Of a DNA stretch of 64,000 bases, positions 18,701 through 26,258 are shown piece after piece. The notes beneath the pieces were generated by a model that had not been told where the DNA came from, searched no databases, and saw only the letters and a program-made list of their open reading frames with translations. Each line of letters opens with the position of its first letter. The stretch's first letter is position 1. Position numbers and translations under genes: made by a program. The stretch comes from Streptosporangium carneum (GTDB lineage Bacteria > Actinomycetota > Actinomycetes > Streptosporangiales > Streptosporangiaceae): assembly GCF_027922005.1 (NCBI RefSeq), contig NZ_BSEV01000032.1, positions 1 to 64,000 of the forward strand, given 5' to 3'.

Positions 18701-19059
18701 AGCGGCGGGCCGTCGAGACCTCGGTGGCCGTGGGCGCGGTCACCGAGAGCGCGCGGCCGATCGAGGCCCTGGCGGGGATCGCGCTGCTGGAGGGCGACGC
18801 GGAGGAGGCGGCCCTGCTGCTCGGCGCGGCGACAGCCATGCGCGGAGTCCTCGTCGAGGACGACCCCGACGTCTCCCGTACGGCCGCGGCCGCGCGGGCC
18901 GCCCTGGGCCACGCGCGCTACACGGCCGCGCACCGCCGGGGCGTGCGGCTGTCCCACGAGGAGGCGCTCCGCCTGGCGGGCGCGGACGAGCGGGTCATCC
19001 GTGAGTCGCCGATCAGCGCCATGGCCGACCACGACGTGATCGGCCGTTCCTGGAGTTGA
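15754..19059 (+). CDS. Large SARP/AfsR-like regulator with NB-ARC ATPase and TPR domains
   Basis: 1101 residues. Order: winged-helix DNA-binding domain (1-90, MRFGILGTTRVW start), bacterial transcriptional activation domain BTAD (about 95-240), NB-ARC ATPase (about 255-560; P-loop GPGGAGKT at 281-288, Walker B LVLDNCEHV, the GLPLAIELAAAR motif), then TPR-type helices to the end. AfsR-like proteins are ATP-dependent activators that recognise direct repeats. Inside the TPR region lies a Pro/Thr/Asp/Met tetrapeptide repeat encoded by a 12-bp tandem repeat. The gene directly precedes a flavin monooxygenase gene whose leader carries phased repeats, so that gene is a likely target. The GTG start may be leaderless (-10 GACAAT at 15742-15747). 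Confidence 0.92.
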   Translation: MRFGILGTTRVWNDDGSEVPLGGPARRALLALLLAEPGEAVTADRLVDDLYDARDGAAHALQSQVSRLRRILEGGAAIESAPSGYRLAVDPGNVDADRFERLSEEGRRLLRSGDSERASALLREALALWRGPALADAAEAGAVQARILRLEERRLCALEDRIEADLRRGEHRAVVPELRELVAHHPLRERLRGLLMRALRADGRQAEALAAFEEARLLLAEELGTDPSAELAALHRELLQGERPFEPPAPPAQLTSFVGRAEDLAGVAELLGAARLVTLVGPGGAGKTRLSIEVASRMADVCFVELAPLRDGRGLPQALLGALGLRESALLGGPAEATPTSRLVTALADRSPLLLVLDNCEHVIDDAATLVERLLASCPGLRVLATSREPLGITGENLWPVRPLAPSSAARLFADRARAVRPGLVMDDADAEAVRHICRALDGLPLAIELAAARMRTHEAAELATRLDDRFRLLSRGSRTAQARHQTLRAVVAWSWDLLSEAEQTMARRLTVFSGGASVEAAARVCGVPDAEDVLDALVDKSLVEVGGGRYRMLDTIHAYCAEQLAAAGEAVTLRRAHADHFLELARSADPHLRRAEQVEWLLILSAEHDNLRTALSGAVEAGETELALRLLASLSTYHWMRGMRAATTPQAAALLDLVGERPPEGLEDEYVLCALAAAASDAGRQAWERHRRTAESIVVGPDRAHRYPVVTFLWPMVNAGAGDPSAALSVIARGRTASDPWERAAVHLLWGYPQFASGEPALAEHEFAAAADAFRSLGDRWGTALALDALAGLAATCGDPEKATVLTDEALTLTEELGATEDILDLLCNRGDYRVRATQAALVRGERPATLPTDMPTDMPTDVPADMPAGASPVPGSPGAGRGSVPRDAGAGLARARADYERATELARRVGSPAYLAAATRGLGDIARLQGDLEGARLLYERALERLETHWVRLTSHRAGALMGLGRIAEASGDLEAARSLQRRAVETSVAVGAVTESARPIEALAGIALLEGDAEEAALLLGAATAMRGVLVEDDPDVSRTAAAARAALGHARYTAAHRRGVRLSHEEALRLAGADERVIRESPISAMADHDVIGRSWS
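18310..18357 (+). repeat. In-frame 12-bp tandem repeat inside the SARP gene
   Basis: Four 12-base units (18310, 18322, 18334, 18346), consensus CCCACCGACATG, encode PTDM PTDM PTDV PADM; a fifth partial unit follows. The repeat is followed by a Gly/Ser/Pro-rich stretch, so it extends a flexible linker in the TPR region. Unit number can change without a frameshift. Confidence 0.85.
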
Positions 19060-19156
19060 CCTCGGCCATCCTGAGGTCTCTCCCGGCCGGCACACCGCTC
19101 CTGCCCCTCAGGCCGGGCTCCTGACCTCGAAGGACCCGGTCCGAACCGACGCGGGA

Positions 19157-19223
19157 CCGGGGGCGCTCACCGCGCGGCGCACGCGCGGTGAGCGCGCGGT
19201 CAGGCGGCGGTGAGCGCCCCCGG
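19157..19223. promoter_or_regulatory. Phased repeats / long inverted repeat before the second flavin monooxygenase
   Basis: The 11-base word GCGGTGAGCGC occurs at 19185-19195 and 19207-19217 and, inverted, at 19163-19173: three copies at exact 22-base steps. The outer copies extend to perfect 17-base arms (19157-19173 and 19207-19223). This could be the binding array of the adjacent SARP regulator, or an RNA hairpin ending the SARP transcript. Confidence 0.6.
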
Positions 19224-19231
19224 ACAGGCTC

Positions 19232-20440
19232 ATGGGCATGAACAACGCATCGCGGCTCAAGAACAAGCACATCCTGATCTCCGGAGCGGGCGTCGCGGGC
19301 CCCGCGCTGGCCTACTGGCTGCACCGCCGCGGTTTCACCCCTACGATCGTCGAGCGGGCTCCCGCCCTCCGCGACGGCGGCTACGCGGTGGACTTCCGGG
19401 GCGAGGCGCACCTCACCGTGCTCGACCGGATGGGCATCACCGCCGACGTGCGGCGCGAGCAGACGAACATGGGCGCGATGTCGTACGTCAACGAGGCGGG
19501 CAGGAAGATCTCCAGCATGCCCGCCGACCTCTTCAGCGGGGACGTCGAGATCCTCCGCGGCGACCTGGGCCGCATCCTCCACAGGGTGACCGAGGAGCAC
19601 GTCGAGTACGTCTTCGACGACTCGATCGTCTCCGTCACCGAGGACGACCGGGGCGTCCAGGTCACCTTCGAGCGGAGCGCGCCGCGCCGGTTCGACCTGG
19701 TCGTGGGGGCCGACGGGCTGCACTCCGCCGTCAGGGGGGCCGTGTTCGGGCCCGAATCGCGGTTCGTGAAGGAGATGGGACTGTACTGCGCGATCTTCAC
19801 CACCGCGAACCACCTCGGCCTCGACCACACCGGGCACCTGTACAACACCCCCGGCAAGGTCGTCGGCGTCTACAGCGCCAGGAACAACACCGAGGCCAAG
19901 GCCATGTTCCACTTCGGCTCGCCGCCGCTGGACTACGACCGCCGCGACGTCGGGCAGCAGAAGAAGATCCTCGCCGAGGCGTTCGCCGGGAACGGCTGGG
20001 AGACCCCACGGCTGCTGAAGGCCATGTGGGACGCCCAGGACTTCTACTTCGACTCCATCAGCCAGGTCCGCATGGACGGCTGGTCGCGCGGCCGGACCGT
20101 GCTGCTCGGGGACGCCGCCTACTGCGCCTCGCCGCTGTCGGGCATGGGCACGGGGCTGGCCATGGTCGGGGCCTACGTCCTAGCCGGGGAACTGGCGGCG
20201 GCGGACGGCGACCACCTCGTCGGCTTCGCCCGCTACGAGGAGGCCATGCGCGACTACGTCGCCGGATGCCAGAAGTCGGCCGACGGGGTGGGCAAGTGGA
20301 TGGTCCCGGACAGCCGGTTCCTCGCCTGGTTCATGACCCAGAACTACAAGCTCCTGCCCTACCTGCCGTGGAAGGGAATGATCGCCAAGAGCGTCAGGAG
20401 GACGGCCGACGCCATCACCCTGAAGGACTACGGGCTCTGA
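19232..20440 (+). CDS. FAD-dependent oxidoreductase/monooxygenase (UbiH/TetX-like)
   Basis: 402 residues. FAD Rossmann motif HILISGAGVAGPALAYWLHRRG at the start, DG motif VVGADGLHSAVRG, and the second FAD motif GRTVLLGDAAYCASPLSGMGTGLAMVGAYVLAGEL. The fold matches the small single-component flavin monooxygenases (TetX, RebC-like and related antibiotic-modifying enzymes). It lies 172 bases downstream of the SARP regulator on the same strand, a pairing often seen in actinomycetes, and its upstream DNA holds three phased repeats. Substrate unknown; drug inactivation or tailoring are both possible. A second in-frame ATG at 19238 is an alternative start. Confidence 0.9.
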   Translation: MGMNNASRLKNKHILISGAGVAGPALAYWLHRRGFTPTIVERAPALRDGGYAVDFRGEAHLTVLDRMGITADVRREQTNMGAMSYVNEAGRKISSMPADLFSGDVEILRGDLGRILHRVTEEHVEYVFDDSIVSVTEDDRGVQVTFERSAPRRFDLVVGADGLHSAVRGAVFGPESRFVKEMGLYCAIFTTANHLGLDHTGHLYNTPGKVVGVYSARNNTEAKAMFHFGSPPLDYDRRDVGQQKKILAEAFAGNGWETPRLLKAMWDAQDFYFDSISQVRMDGWSRGRTVLLGDAAYCASPLSGMGTGLAMVGAYVLAGELAAADGDHLVGFARYEEAMRDYVAGCQKSADGVGKWMVPDSRFLAWFMTQNYKLLPYLPWKGMIAKSVRRTADAITLKDYGL

Positions 20441-20460
20441 GCCGCGCGGCCGTACGGCCG

Positions 20461-20562
20461 GCCCCCCGGCTCCCCGGCCCCCCGGCCCCCGCCTCCCCGG
20501 CTCCCCAGCTCCCCGGCTCCCCCGGTTCTCCGGCTCCCCCGGTTCTCCCGGCGGTCTCCGGC
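20461..20562. repeat. C-rich low-complexity tract
   Basis: About 100 bases almost free of A on the plus strand, made of variants of GGCTCCC and GGTTCTCC. It opens the 396-base gap between the flavin monooxygenase and the methyltransferase genes; a 14-base palindrome with the CGGCCGTACGGCCG sequence (20447-20460) precedes it and may be the terminator of the monooxygenase gene. I see no gene in 20441-20720. Confidence 0.6.
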
Positions 20563-20721
20563 GGGCGACGCCGTGAGGAACTCCGTCCTCCCGGTCCCCG
20601 GCGAACGGGAGCCGGACGGGAACGGGACGAGCGGCCGACGAGCGGCCACGGACCGCGGGAGGGGGTCCCCGGCCGCGGAACGCATCGGTGGTAGTGTTGC
20701 CGTCCGCAGCAGGACCGACCG

Positions 20722-20798
20722 AGGAGGTGAGACCCATTACCGCCAGATCAGGCTGGGTGCTCCCCCTCACGGCCGCGCGGTCGACCTGGGACAGGTGA
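20722..20798 (+). other. Perfect Shine-Dalgarno with an ATT-initiated 20-codon reading frame
   Basis: AGGAGG (20722-20727) lies 8 bases before ATT (20736), followed by 20 codons (beginning TARSGWVLPL after the start) and TGA at 20796-20798. It ends 38 bases before the methyltransferase start. ATT as a start codon is known mainly from infC, where it serves autoregulation. The element may be a leader peptide, a translation-control device, or a relic of an infC leader; protein evidence is lacking. Confidence 0.35.
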
Positions 20799-20836
20799 CC
20801 GAGGGAGCGCCCATCGGCATCCCGAAAGGTTCTCCC

Positions 20837-21652
20837 ATGTCGGTTTCCCCCTCCTCCGCTCCTCCCCTCTCCGCCATCGTCACCAGGCTTCGGGCCGCGG
20901 GCTGCGTCTTCGCGGAGGACGAGGCGCGGTTGCTCGTCTCCACCGCGCGCACGCCGTCCGAGCTCTCCGCCATGGTGGACCGGCGGGTCGCCGGTCTGCC
21001 CCTCGAGCACGTCCTCGGCTGGGCGGAGTTCTGCGGCCTGCGCATCGCCGTGGACGCCGGGGTCTTCGTCCCCCGCCGCCGCACCGAGTTCCTCGTCCAC
21101 CAGGCCGTCGCCCTCGTCAAGCGGGGCGCCGTCGTCGTCGACCTGTGCTGCGGCTCAGGTGCGATCGGGGCGGCGCTGGTCGCCGCCCTGGGCCGGGCCG
21201 AGCTGCACTCCGTCGACCTCGATCCCGTCGCGGTGCGGTGCGCCCGCCGCAACGTGGCCGCCGCCGACGGCCGGGTGTACGAGGGCGACCTCTACGAGCC
21301 GCTGCCCGCCGGGCTGCGGGGCCGCGTCGACATCCTGGTCGCCAGCGCCCCCTACGTGCCGACGGAGGCGATCGGGCTGCTGCCCTCGGAGGCCCGCGTG
21401 CACGAGCCGCTGACGGCGCTCGACGGCGGGGCCGACGGGCTCGACGTCGTGCGGCGGGTGATCGCCGCGGCCCCGCTGTGGCTGGCCCCCGGCGGCCGCC
21501 TGCTGGTCGAGACGAGCGGGCCCCAGGCTTCGCGGACCGCGGAGACCGTCGCCCGCAACGGGCTGGTCCCACGGGTGGCCGTGTCCGACGAGCTGAACGC
21601 CACCGTCGTCATCGGCACCAGGCCCGCCCCGCCGAACGGATCGGCCGGCTGA
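20837..21652 (+). CDS. PrmC-like protein N5-glutamine methyltransferase paralogue
   Basis: 271 residues from the ATG at 20837 (AAAGG 8 bases upstream). It has a short N-terminal helical part, the PrmC-type linker PLEHVLGWAEFCGLRIAVD and FVPRRRTEFLV, the SAM-binding motif VVDLCCGSGAIGAAL, and a catalytic-loop sequence SAPYVPTEA where true PrmC/HemK has NPPY. Relatives with NAPY form a group of uncertain substrate, separate from the release-factor enzyme. Here even the Asn is replaced by Ser, so glutamine methylation of release factors is unlikely. It converges on the chitinase gene. Confidence 0.82.
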   Translation: MSVSPSSAPPLSAIVTRLRAAGCVFAEDEARLLVSTARTPSELSAMVDRRVAGLPLEHVLGWAEFCGLRIAVDAGVFVPRRRTEFLVHQAVALVKRGAVVVDLCCGSGAIGAALVAALGRAELHSVDLDPVAVRCARRNVAAADGRVYEGDLYEPLPAGLRGRVDILVASAPYVPTEAIGLLPSEARVHEPLTALDGGADGLDVVRRVIAAAPLWLAPGGRLLVETSGPQASRTAETVARNGLVPRVAVSDELNATVVIGTRPAPPNGSAG

Positions 21653-21676
21653 CCTGGGAACAGGCGGAAACGGGAA

Positions 21677-21723
21677 GGACGGGCCGCCCTCGCAGCGTCG
21701 CAGGTCGCGAGGACAGCCCGTCC
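21677..21723. terminator. Bidirectional hairpin between methyltransferase and chitinase genes
   Basis: Outer arms GGACGGGC/GCCCGTCC and inner arms CCTCGC/GCGAGG are separated by a 3-base internal loop on each side, making one long stem. The two flanking genes converge on it. Confidence 0.65.
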
Positions 21724-21730
21724 GGACGGT

Positions 21731-24298
21731 TTACTTCAGGCCCGCGTCGACGGCGTTGGTCAGGGTGCCGGGGTCACCGGACATCTCCCAGATCATCACG
21801 CCGAGCAGGTTCTTGCTGCGGAGCCACGCGGTCTTCTTCGCGATCGTCCACGTGTCGTCGAAGGTCCACCACTGGCCTCCGTTGCCGGTGTAGCAGTAGG
21901 TCGCGACCGCCTGCTCGTCGTGCTTGATGGTGCATCCCGGCACGCTGGCCAGCAGGTTGCTGTATCCGCGGGTGCCCGCCTCGTCCTGGAACTGGCCGGG
22001 CGCCGCACCGGTCGCCGACTGCCATTCACCGGACTTGCCGCCGTCGGCGACCCCCTGCCAGCCGCGCCCGTAGTAGGCGAGGCCGATGGCGATCTTGCGG
22101 GGGTTCACTCCGGCCTGCAGGTAGACGTTGACCGCGTTCTCCACGCTGAAGTGGAAGTTGTACGGGTCGTCGTTGTCGGCGTACAGGTTGGCCTGGTGGC
22201 CGGCCCTGTTCGGCTCCCACGAGTTGTCGCTGCCCGAGCCGTGGAAGTCGTAGCCCTGGACGTTGAAGATGTCCATCGACTTGGCGATCTCCGCCAGGTC
22301 CCAGCCGGCCTCGATCTTCGCGGGGTCGGCGGGGGTGAACGCGGTGAGCTGGTAGCGCTTGCCGGTCTCCACGGTCAGGGCGTCGAGCTGCTTGCGGAAC
22401 TCGGCGATCAGCAGGGTGTTGTTCTGCTTGTCGTTGGCGCCGATGTGGTTGCCCGCGTGGCCCTCCGAGCCCGGCCACTCCCAGTCGAGGTCGATGCCGT
22501 CGAAGATCCCCGCGGCGCTGCCGGGGCCGCCGGCGGCGTTGTAGGTGGGCAGGTTGCCCTTGATGTAGGTGTCGATGCAGGAGGCGACGAACTTCTTCCT
22601 GGAGGCGTCGGTCGCCGCCACGTCGGAGAAGTACTTGGAGTAGGTCCAGCCGCCGAGCGAGATCAGGATCTTCAGGTTCGGGTACTTCACCTTGAGCTTC
22701 TTGAGCTGGTTGAAGTTGCCGCGCAGCTTCTCCCAGCCGGTGTCGGCGACGCCGTCGACCGACTGGCCCGCGCTCATCGGCCTGCCGTAGTCGGCGTCCG
22801 CGTCACCGGAGCCGTCGCCCTGGCTGGGGTCCTGCGGGTTGCCCGTGGTGCCCTTGGTCACGCCCTGCAGACAGGTCAGGTTGACCGGGTCGATGTTGCC
22901 GAAGGCGTAGTTGAGGTGGGTCAGCTTCGCCGCGACGCCGGTGGTGTCGAGGTTGCGGACGAAGTACTGCCTGCCGTAGATGCCCCACTGGACGAAGTAG
23001 CCGACCCTGGCGTAGCCACTGCCGATGATGTCGTCGGTGGTGACCTTCACCGCGTTGCTGGCGTCCGAGACGTTGTCGTAGGTGTCGCGGGCCTTGACCG
23101 TGAAGGTGTACTCGGTGGACGGCGACAGGCCGCTCACCGTGGTCGTGGTCGTGGTCGAGGTGGTGAGCAGGGTCGAGCCGTTGTAGATCTCGTAGTTCGC
23201 GACCTCCTTGTTGTCCGTCGAGGCGCCCCAGGTGAGGGTGACGGTCGAGGAGGTCTTGCCGGTGCTGCGCAGGTTGCTGGGCGCGGTGGGGGCCTGGGTG
23301 TCGTCACCGGCGTTGTTGGTGGTGACCTTCAACGCGGTGCTGGCCGGGGAGAGAGTGCCCTTCCTGTCCTTGGTCTTGACGGTGAAGGTGTACTCGGTGT
23401 TCGGGGTCAGACCGCTGACGGTCGCGGTCGTGCCGGTGACCGTGGCGGCGAGGTTGGCGCCGTTGTAGACCTGGTAGCCGACGATGGGCAGGCTTCCCGG
23501 GGTCGCGGCGTCCCACGCCAGCGAGACGGTCTTGGTGGTCTTGACCGGCGAGCGCAGGTTGCCGGGCGCGCCGGGCGCGGCGTCGGCGGAACCGTCGCAC
23601 TTGACGTCGTTGATCCGGCAGTTCTCCGGCTCCGCGGACGCGCTGCTGAGCGTGAAGCTCGGGCTGTAGGGCTCGGTGGAGCCGTGGGCCGCGACGTTGG
23701 TGTTGTAGTGGGCCGGGCTCAGGGTGACCGAGCGGCCGCTCTGGCTGATCGAGCCGTTGTCCGCGGCGCTCGCGGTGACGCCGGCGGGCAGGTCGAACGT
23801 GATCGTCCAGCCGTTGAGCGCGGCGTTGGTGTTGTTGTTGACCACGAACTTGCCGCGGGTGCCGCTGGCCGTGTAGGACGCCGTGACGGGCGCGTCCGCC
23901 GGCGGGTCCTCGCCGCTGCCGTCACAGTTGGCGTTGTTGATGGTGCACTTCGTCGGCTGAACCGCCGAGCTCAGCGTGAACGTCGGGCTGTAGGGCTCGG
24001 TGTTGCCGTTCGCCTTGACGGTGTTGATGTAGAAGGCGGGGGTCAGCTTCACCTTGGTGCCGGTCTGCGAGGTCGTCGCATTCTGCGCACCGCTGACGGT
24101 CACACCGGCCGGCAGCTCGAAAGTGATCGACCAACCGGTCACGGCGGTGCTGTTGGGATTGCTCACCACGAATTTGCCCTGAGTGCCGGTCAGGGTGAAG
24201 GCGGCAGTCAGGCGGGCGGCGGCTTGGGCGGGCATCGCCAGCGCGGCCATCGCGGCCGCCATGGCGAAAGCCACCAGCACAGATGCTAATCGGCGCAT
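21731..24298 (-). CDS. Secreted GH18 chitinase with two CBM2-type and two FN3 domains
   Basis: 855 residues. Signal peptide (1-27, cut after AQA), two cellulose/chitin-binding CBM2-type modules (about 29-128 and 138-240; each has GKFVV, a W-S/T-I-TF segment and a C-x-I-N pair), two fibronectin III domains (about 243-330 and 337-425), then a GH18 catalytic barrel (about 430-855). The GH18 signature DGIDLDWEW places the acid Glu at residue 607; SLGGWTYSKYF and GVMIWEMSGD are further barrel motifs. It hydrolyses chitin outside the cell. A palindromic operator, shared with the chitosanase and hexosaminidase genes, lies 17 bases upstream of the start. Confidence 0.96.
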   Translation of the reverse strand: MRRLASVLVAFAMAAAMAALAMPAQAAARLTAAFTLTGTQGKFVVSNPNSTAVTGWSITFELPAGVTVSGAQNATTSQTGTKVKLTPAFYINTVKANGNTEPYSPTFTLSSAVQPTKCTINNANCDGSGEDPPADAPVTASYTASGTRGKFVVNNNTNAALNGWTITFDLPAGVTASAADNGSISQSGRSVTLSPAHYNTNVAAHGSTEPYSPSFTLSSASAEPENCRINDVKCDGSADAAPGAPGNLRSPVKTTKTVSLAWDAATPGSLPIVGYQVYNGANLAATVTGTTATVSGLTPNTEYTFTVKTKDRKGTLSPASTALKVTTNNAGDDTQAPTAPSNLRSTGKTSSTVTLTWGASTDNKEVANYEIYNGSTLLTTSTTTTTTVSGLSPSTEYTFTVKARDTYDNVSDASNAVKVTTDDIIGSGYARVGYFVQWGIYGRQYFVRNLDTTGVAAKLTHLNYAFGNIDPVNLTCLQGVTKGTTGNPQDPSQGDGSGDADADYGRPMSAGQSVDGVADTGWEKLRGNFNQLKKLKVKYPNLKILISLGGWTYSKYFSDVAATDASRKKFVASCIDTYIKGNLPTYNAAGGPGSAAGIFDGIDLDWEWPGSEGHAGNHIGANDKQNNTLLIAEFRKQLDALTVETGKRYQLTAFTPADPAKIEAGWDLAEIAKSMDIFNVQGYDFHGSGSDNSWEPNRAGHQANLYADNDDPYNFHFSVENAVNVYLQAGVNPRKIAIGLAYYGRGWQGVADGGKSGEWQSATGAAPGQFQDEAGTRGYSNLLASVPGCTIKHDEQAVATYCYTGNGGQWWTFDDTWTIAKKTAWLRSKNLLGVMIWEMSGDPGTLTNAVDAGLK

Positions 24299-24314
24299 GT
24301 GGATGCTCTTTCCT

Positions 24315-24331
24315 TTAGGAAAGTTTCCTAA
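24315..24331 (-). promoter_or_regulatory. Operator of the chitinase gene (shared chitin/chitosan palindrome)
   Basis: Perfect 17-base palindrome TTAGGAAA-G-TTTCCTAA. A -10-like CATAAT (complement of 24333-24338) lies directly upstream, so the palindrome covers the likely transcription start, where a repressor would block initiation. The same motif precedes the chitosanase and the hexosaminidase genes. Confidence 0.8.
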
Positions 24332-24571
24332 TAATTATGCGGATCGTAACCCTGACCCCCCGTGTCTACAAGACCCAAAACCGCTGTAAATGATCGCGAC
24401 GTCGACATGGCGCGCACGGCGTTTCCTCGCGGCCGTACGGACCCGTTCTTTTGGACCGGTCCTCAAATGCGGCGGGCGCGGCAGAACCCGCCGTCGCCTT
24501 TTCCCCGCCTGGTCCTCCGACGCCGGGAACGCCTCGTTCCCCCGGTGCGGCCGGCCCTGCGAGGGCCCGCC

Positions 24572-26095
24572 TCACCCCGTCGGCCGCCCCTCGGCGGAGG
24601 CGCCCTCGCCCGCGGGCCCGCCGCCTCCGGCGCCCGCGTCGGCAGGGTCCGAACCTGCGGGGTCCGAACCTGCGGGGTCCGAGTCGGCGGAGGCCGCGTC
24701 GGCGAGCGGCTCCCTCCTGCGGGGCATGACCAGCACCGCGAGCACGCCGAGAACCGCCACGGCCAGCATCGCGAGGAAGACGTGGTGCACGGCCGACGCC
24801 AGAGCGGCGCGGGCGGCCCGCGCCTGCGGCCCGTCCAGCGCGGCGGCGACCTGGTCGACCGACGAGACCGTTCCCCCGGAGAGCATGGAGGCGCCGGCGA
24901 CCGCCGCGAAGACGGCCGTGCCGACCGCGCTGCCCGCGCTGCGGAAGAACACCACCCCGCCCGTGACGACGCCGCGCCGCTCCCAGCCGACCACGGACTG
25001 CGCGCCGACGACGCAGGAGACGGACAGCAGGCCGAGGCCGAAGCCGTTGACGAACGAGCAGGCGCCCGCGTAGACGAGCGGCGAGTCCGGGGTCAGCAGG
25101 ACGAACATCACCGACGACACGACAATGAGCGCCAGTCCGGCGAGCGCCGTGTCGCGGAAGCCGTACCTCAGGTAGAGCCGGTCGGCCAGCGCGGCGGCCA
25201 GCGGCCAGCCGATGGACTGCGTCGCCAGCGCGAACCCGGCGGCGACCGCACTCGCGCCGAGCAGGCCCTGGGCGTAGGTCGGCAGGTAGAGGGAGGGCGC
25301 TATCAGCACCGCGCCGACGACCGCGCTGCCGAGGAACGCGCCGAGCAGCATCCGGTCGCGCCAGATCCACGGCGGCACGATCGGCTCGGCCGCGCGGTGC
25401 TCCCAGCGGAAGAAGGCCACCAGCGACACGAGGCCGACCGGGACCGCCCACCAGAGCGACTCCTGCAGTCCGATCATCACGACGACGACGCCGACCGAGA
25501 GCAGGGCCGTGCCGAGCAGGTCGAGGCGGTGCGGGCGGCGCTCGACCGACTCGTGCAGGAACACCGTGACCATGGTGAGCGCGGCGATCCCCACCGGCAG
25601 GTTCAGCAGGAAGATCCAGCGCCACAGCCCGAACTCCGACAGCAGGCCGCCGAGTGCCGGTCCGAGCAGCGCCGCCCCTCCCCACACGGTCGATATCAGC
25701 GCGGAGATGCGTCCTCGCTGGGCGAGGGGGTAGATGTCGCCCGCGATCGTCTGGGTGATCGGCTGGATCGCTCCCGCACCCACCCCCTGCAGGGCGCGCG
25801 CCACGATGAGCGCGGGCATGCTCCAGGCGACGCCGGCGAACAGCGACCCGGCCAGGAAGATCCCCGCGCCGACGAGCAGCATGGGCTTGCGCCCGTAGAC
25901 GTCGGCGAGGCGCCCGTAGATCGGGGTGCACACCGCCTGGGTCAGCATGTAGACCGCGATGACCCAGGGGAACAGAGAGAAGGAGCCCAGGTCGCGCACG
26001 ATCGCCGGGACGGCGGTGGCCACGATCGTGGCGTCCATCGCGGCCAGTGCCGTGCTCAGCATGAGCCCGGCGACCACCGGTCCACGTCGTGTCAC
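24572..26095 (-). CDS. MFS drug exporter, DHA2 (EmrB/QacA) type, 14 helices
   Basis: 507 residues. TM1 carries the family pattern MLSTALAAMDATIVATAVPAI (motif D1), followed by motif A (GRLADVYGRKPMLLVG) and motif C in TM5 (WGGAALLGPALGGLLSE). About 14 hydrophobic helices are visible up to residue 470. The C-terminal tail is hydrophilic and contains three SDPAG-type repeats encoded by 15-bp direct repeats. DHA2 proteins are proton-driven exporters of drugs or dyes. The FCD-type GntR gene just upstream on the same strand is a plausible regulator. GTG start at 26095 with GGAGAG upstream. Confidence 0.9.
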   Translation of the reverse strand: MTRRGPVVAGLMLSTALAAMDATIVATAVPAIVRDLGSFSLFPWVIAVYMLTQAVCTPIYGRLADVYGRKPMLLVGAGIFLAGSLFAGVAWSMPALIVARALQGVGAGAIQPITQTIAGDIYPLAQRGRISALISTVWGGAALLGPALGGLLSEFGLWRWIFLLNLPVGIAALTMVTVFLHESVERRPHRLDLLGTALLSVGVVVVMIGLQESLWWAVPVGLVSLVAFFRWEHRAAEPIVPPWIWRDRMLLGAFLGSAVVGAVLIAPSLYLPTYAQGLLGASAVAAGFALATQSIGWPLAAALADRLYLRYGFRDTALAGLALIVVSSVMFVLLTPDSPLVYAGACSFVNGFGLGLLSVSCVVGAQSVVGWERRGVVTGGVVFFRSAGSAVGTAVFAAVAGASMLSGGTVSSVDQVAAALDGPQARAARAALASAVHHVFLAMLAVAVLGVLAVLVMPRRREPLADAASADSDPAGSDPAGSDPADAGAGGGGPAGEGASAEGRPTG

Positions 26096-26258
26096 CCTCG
26101 GTCTCTCCTCACGGATCGGTCGGGGAGAAAGCCCGCGTCGTGCCGTCGCGGCCCCCCTCCCCGTGGTCGGTCACGGCCGCCTCCCCGAGGCAGGCCACGG
26201 CCGCGCCTCCCGCTCCTCACGAGCGGGACGGAACGGCCGCGGCCCCTCACCGGCAGGC

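Noticed and set aside
14545-19095. A 1516-codon open frame on the minus strand opposite the acyl-CoA dehydrogenase and SARP genes
   Set aside because: It is antisense to two well-supported genes and its product is low-complexity Arg/Gly/Ala without domains; such frames arise from GC-rich third positions.
9704-20440. An antibiotic biosynthetic cluster suggested by SARP regulators and flavin monooxygenases
   Set aside because: No PKS, NRPS, terpene, RiPP or other core enzyme is present; the genes between are unrelated household functions.
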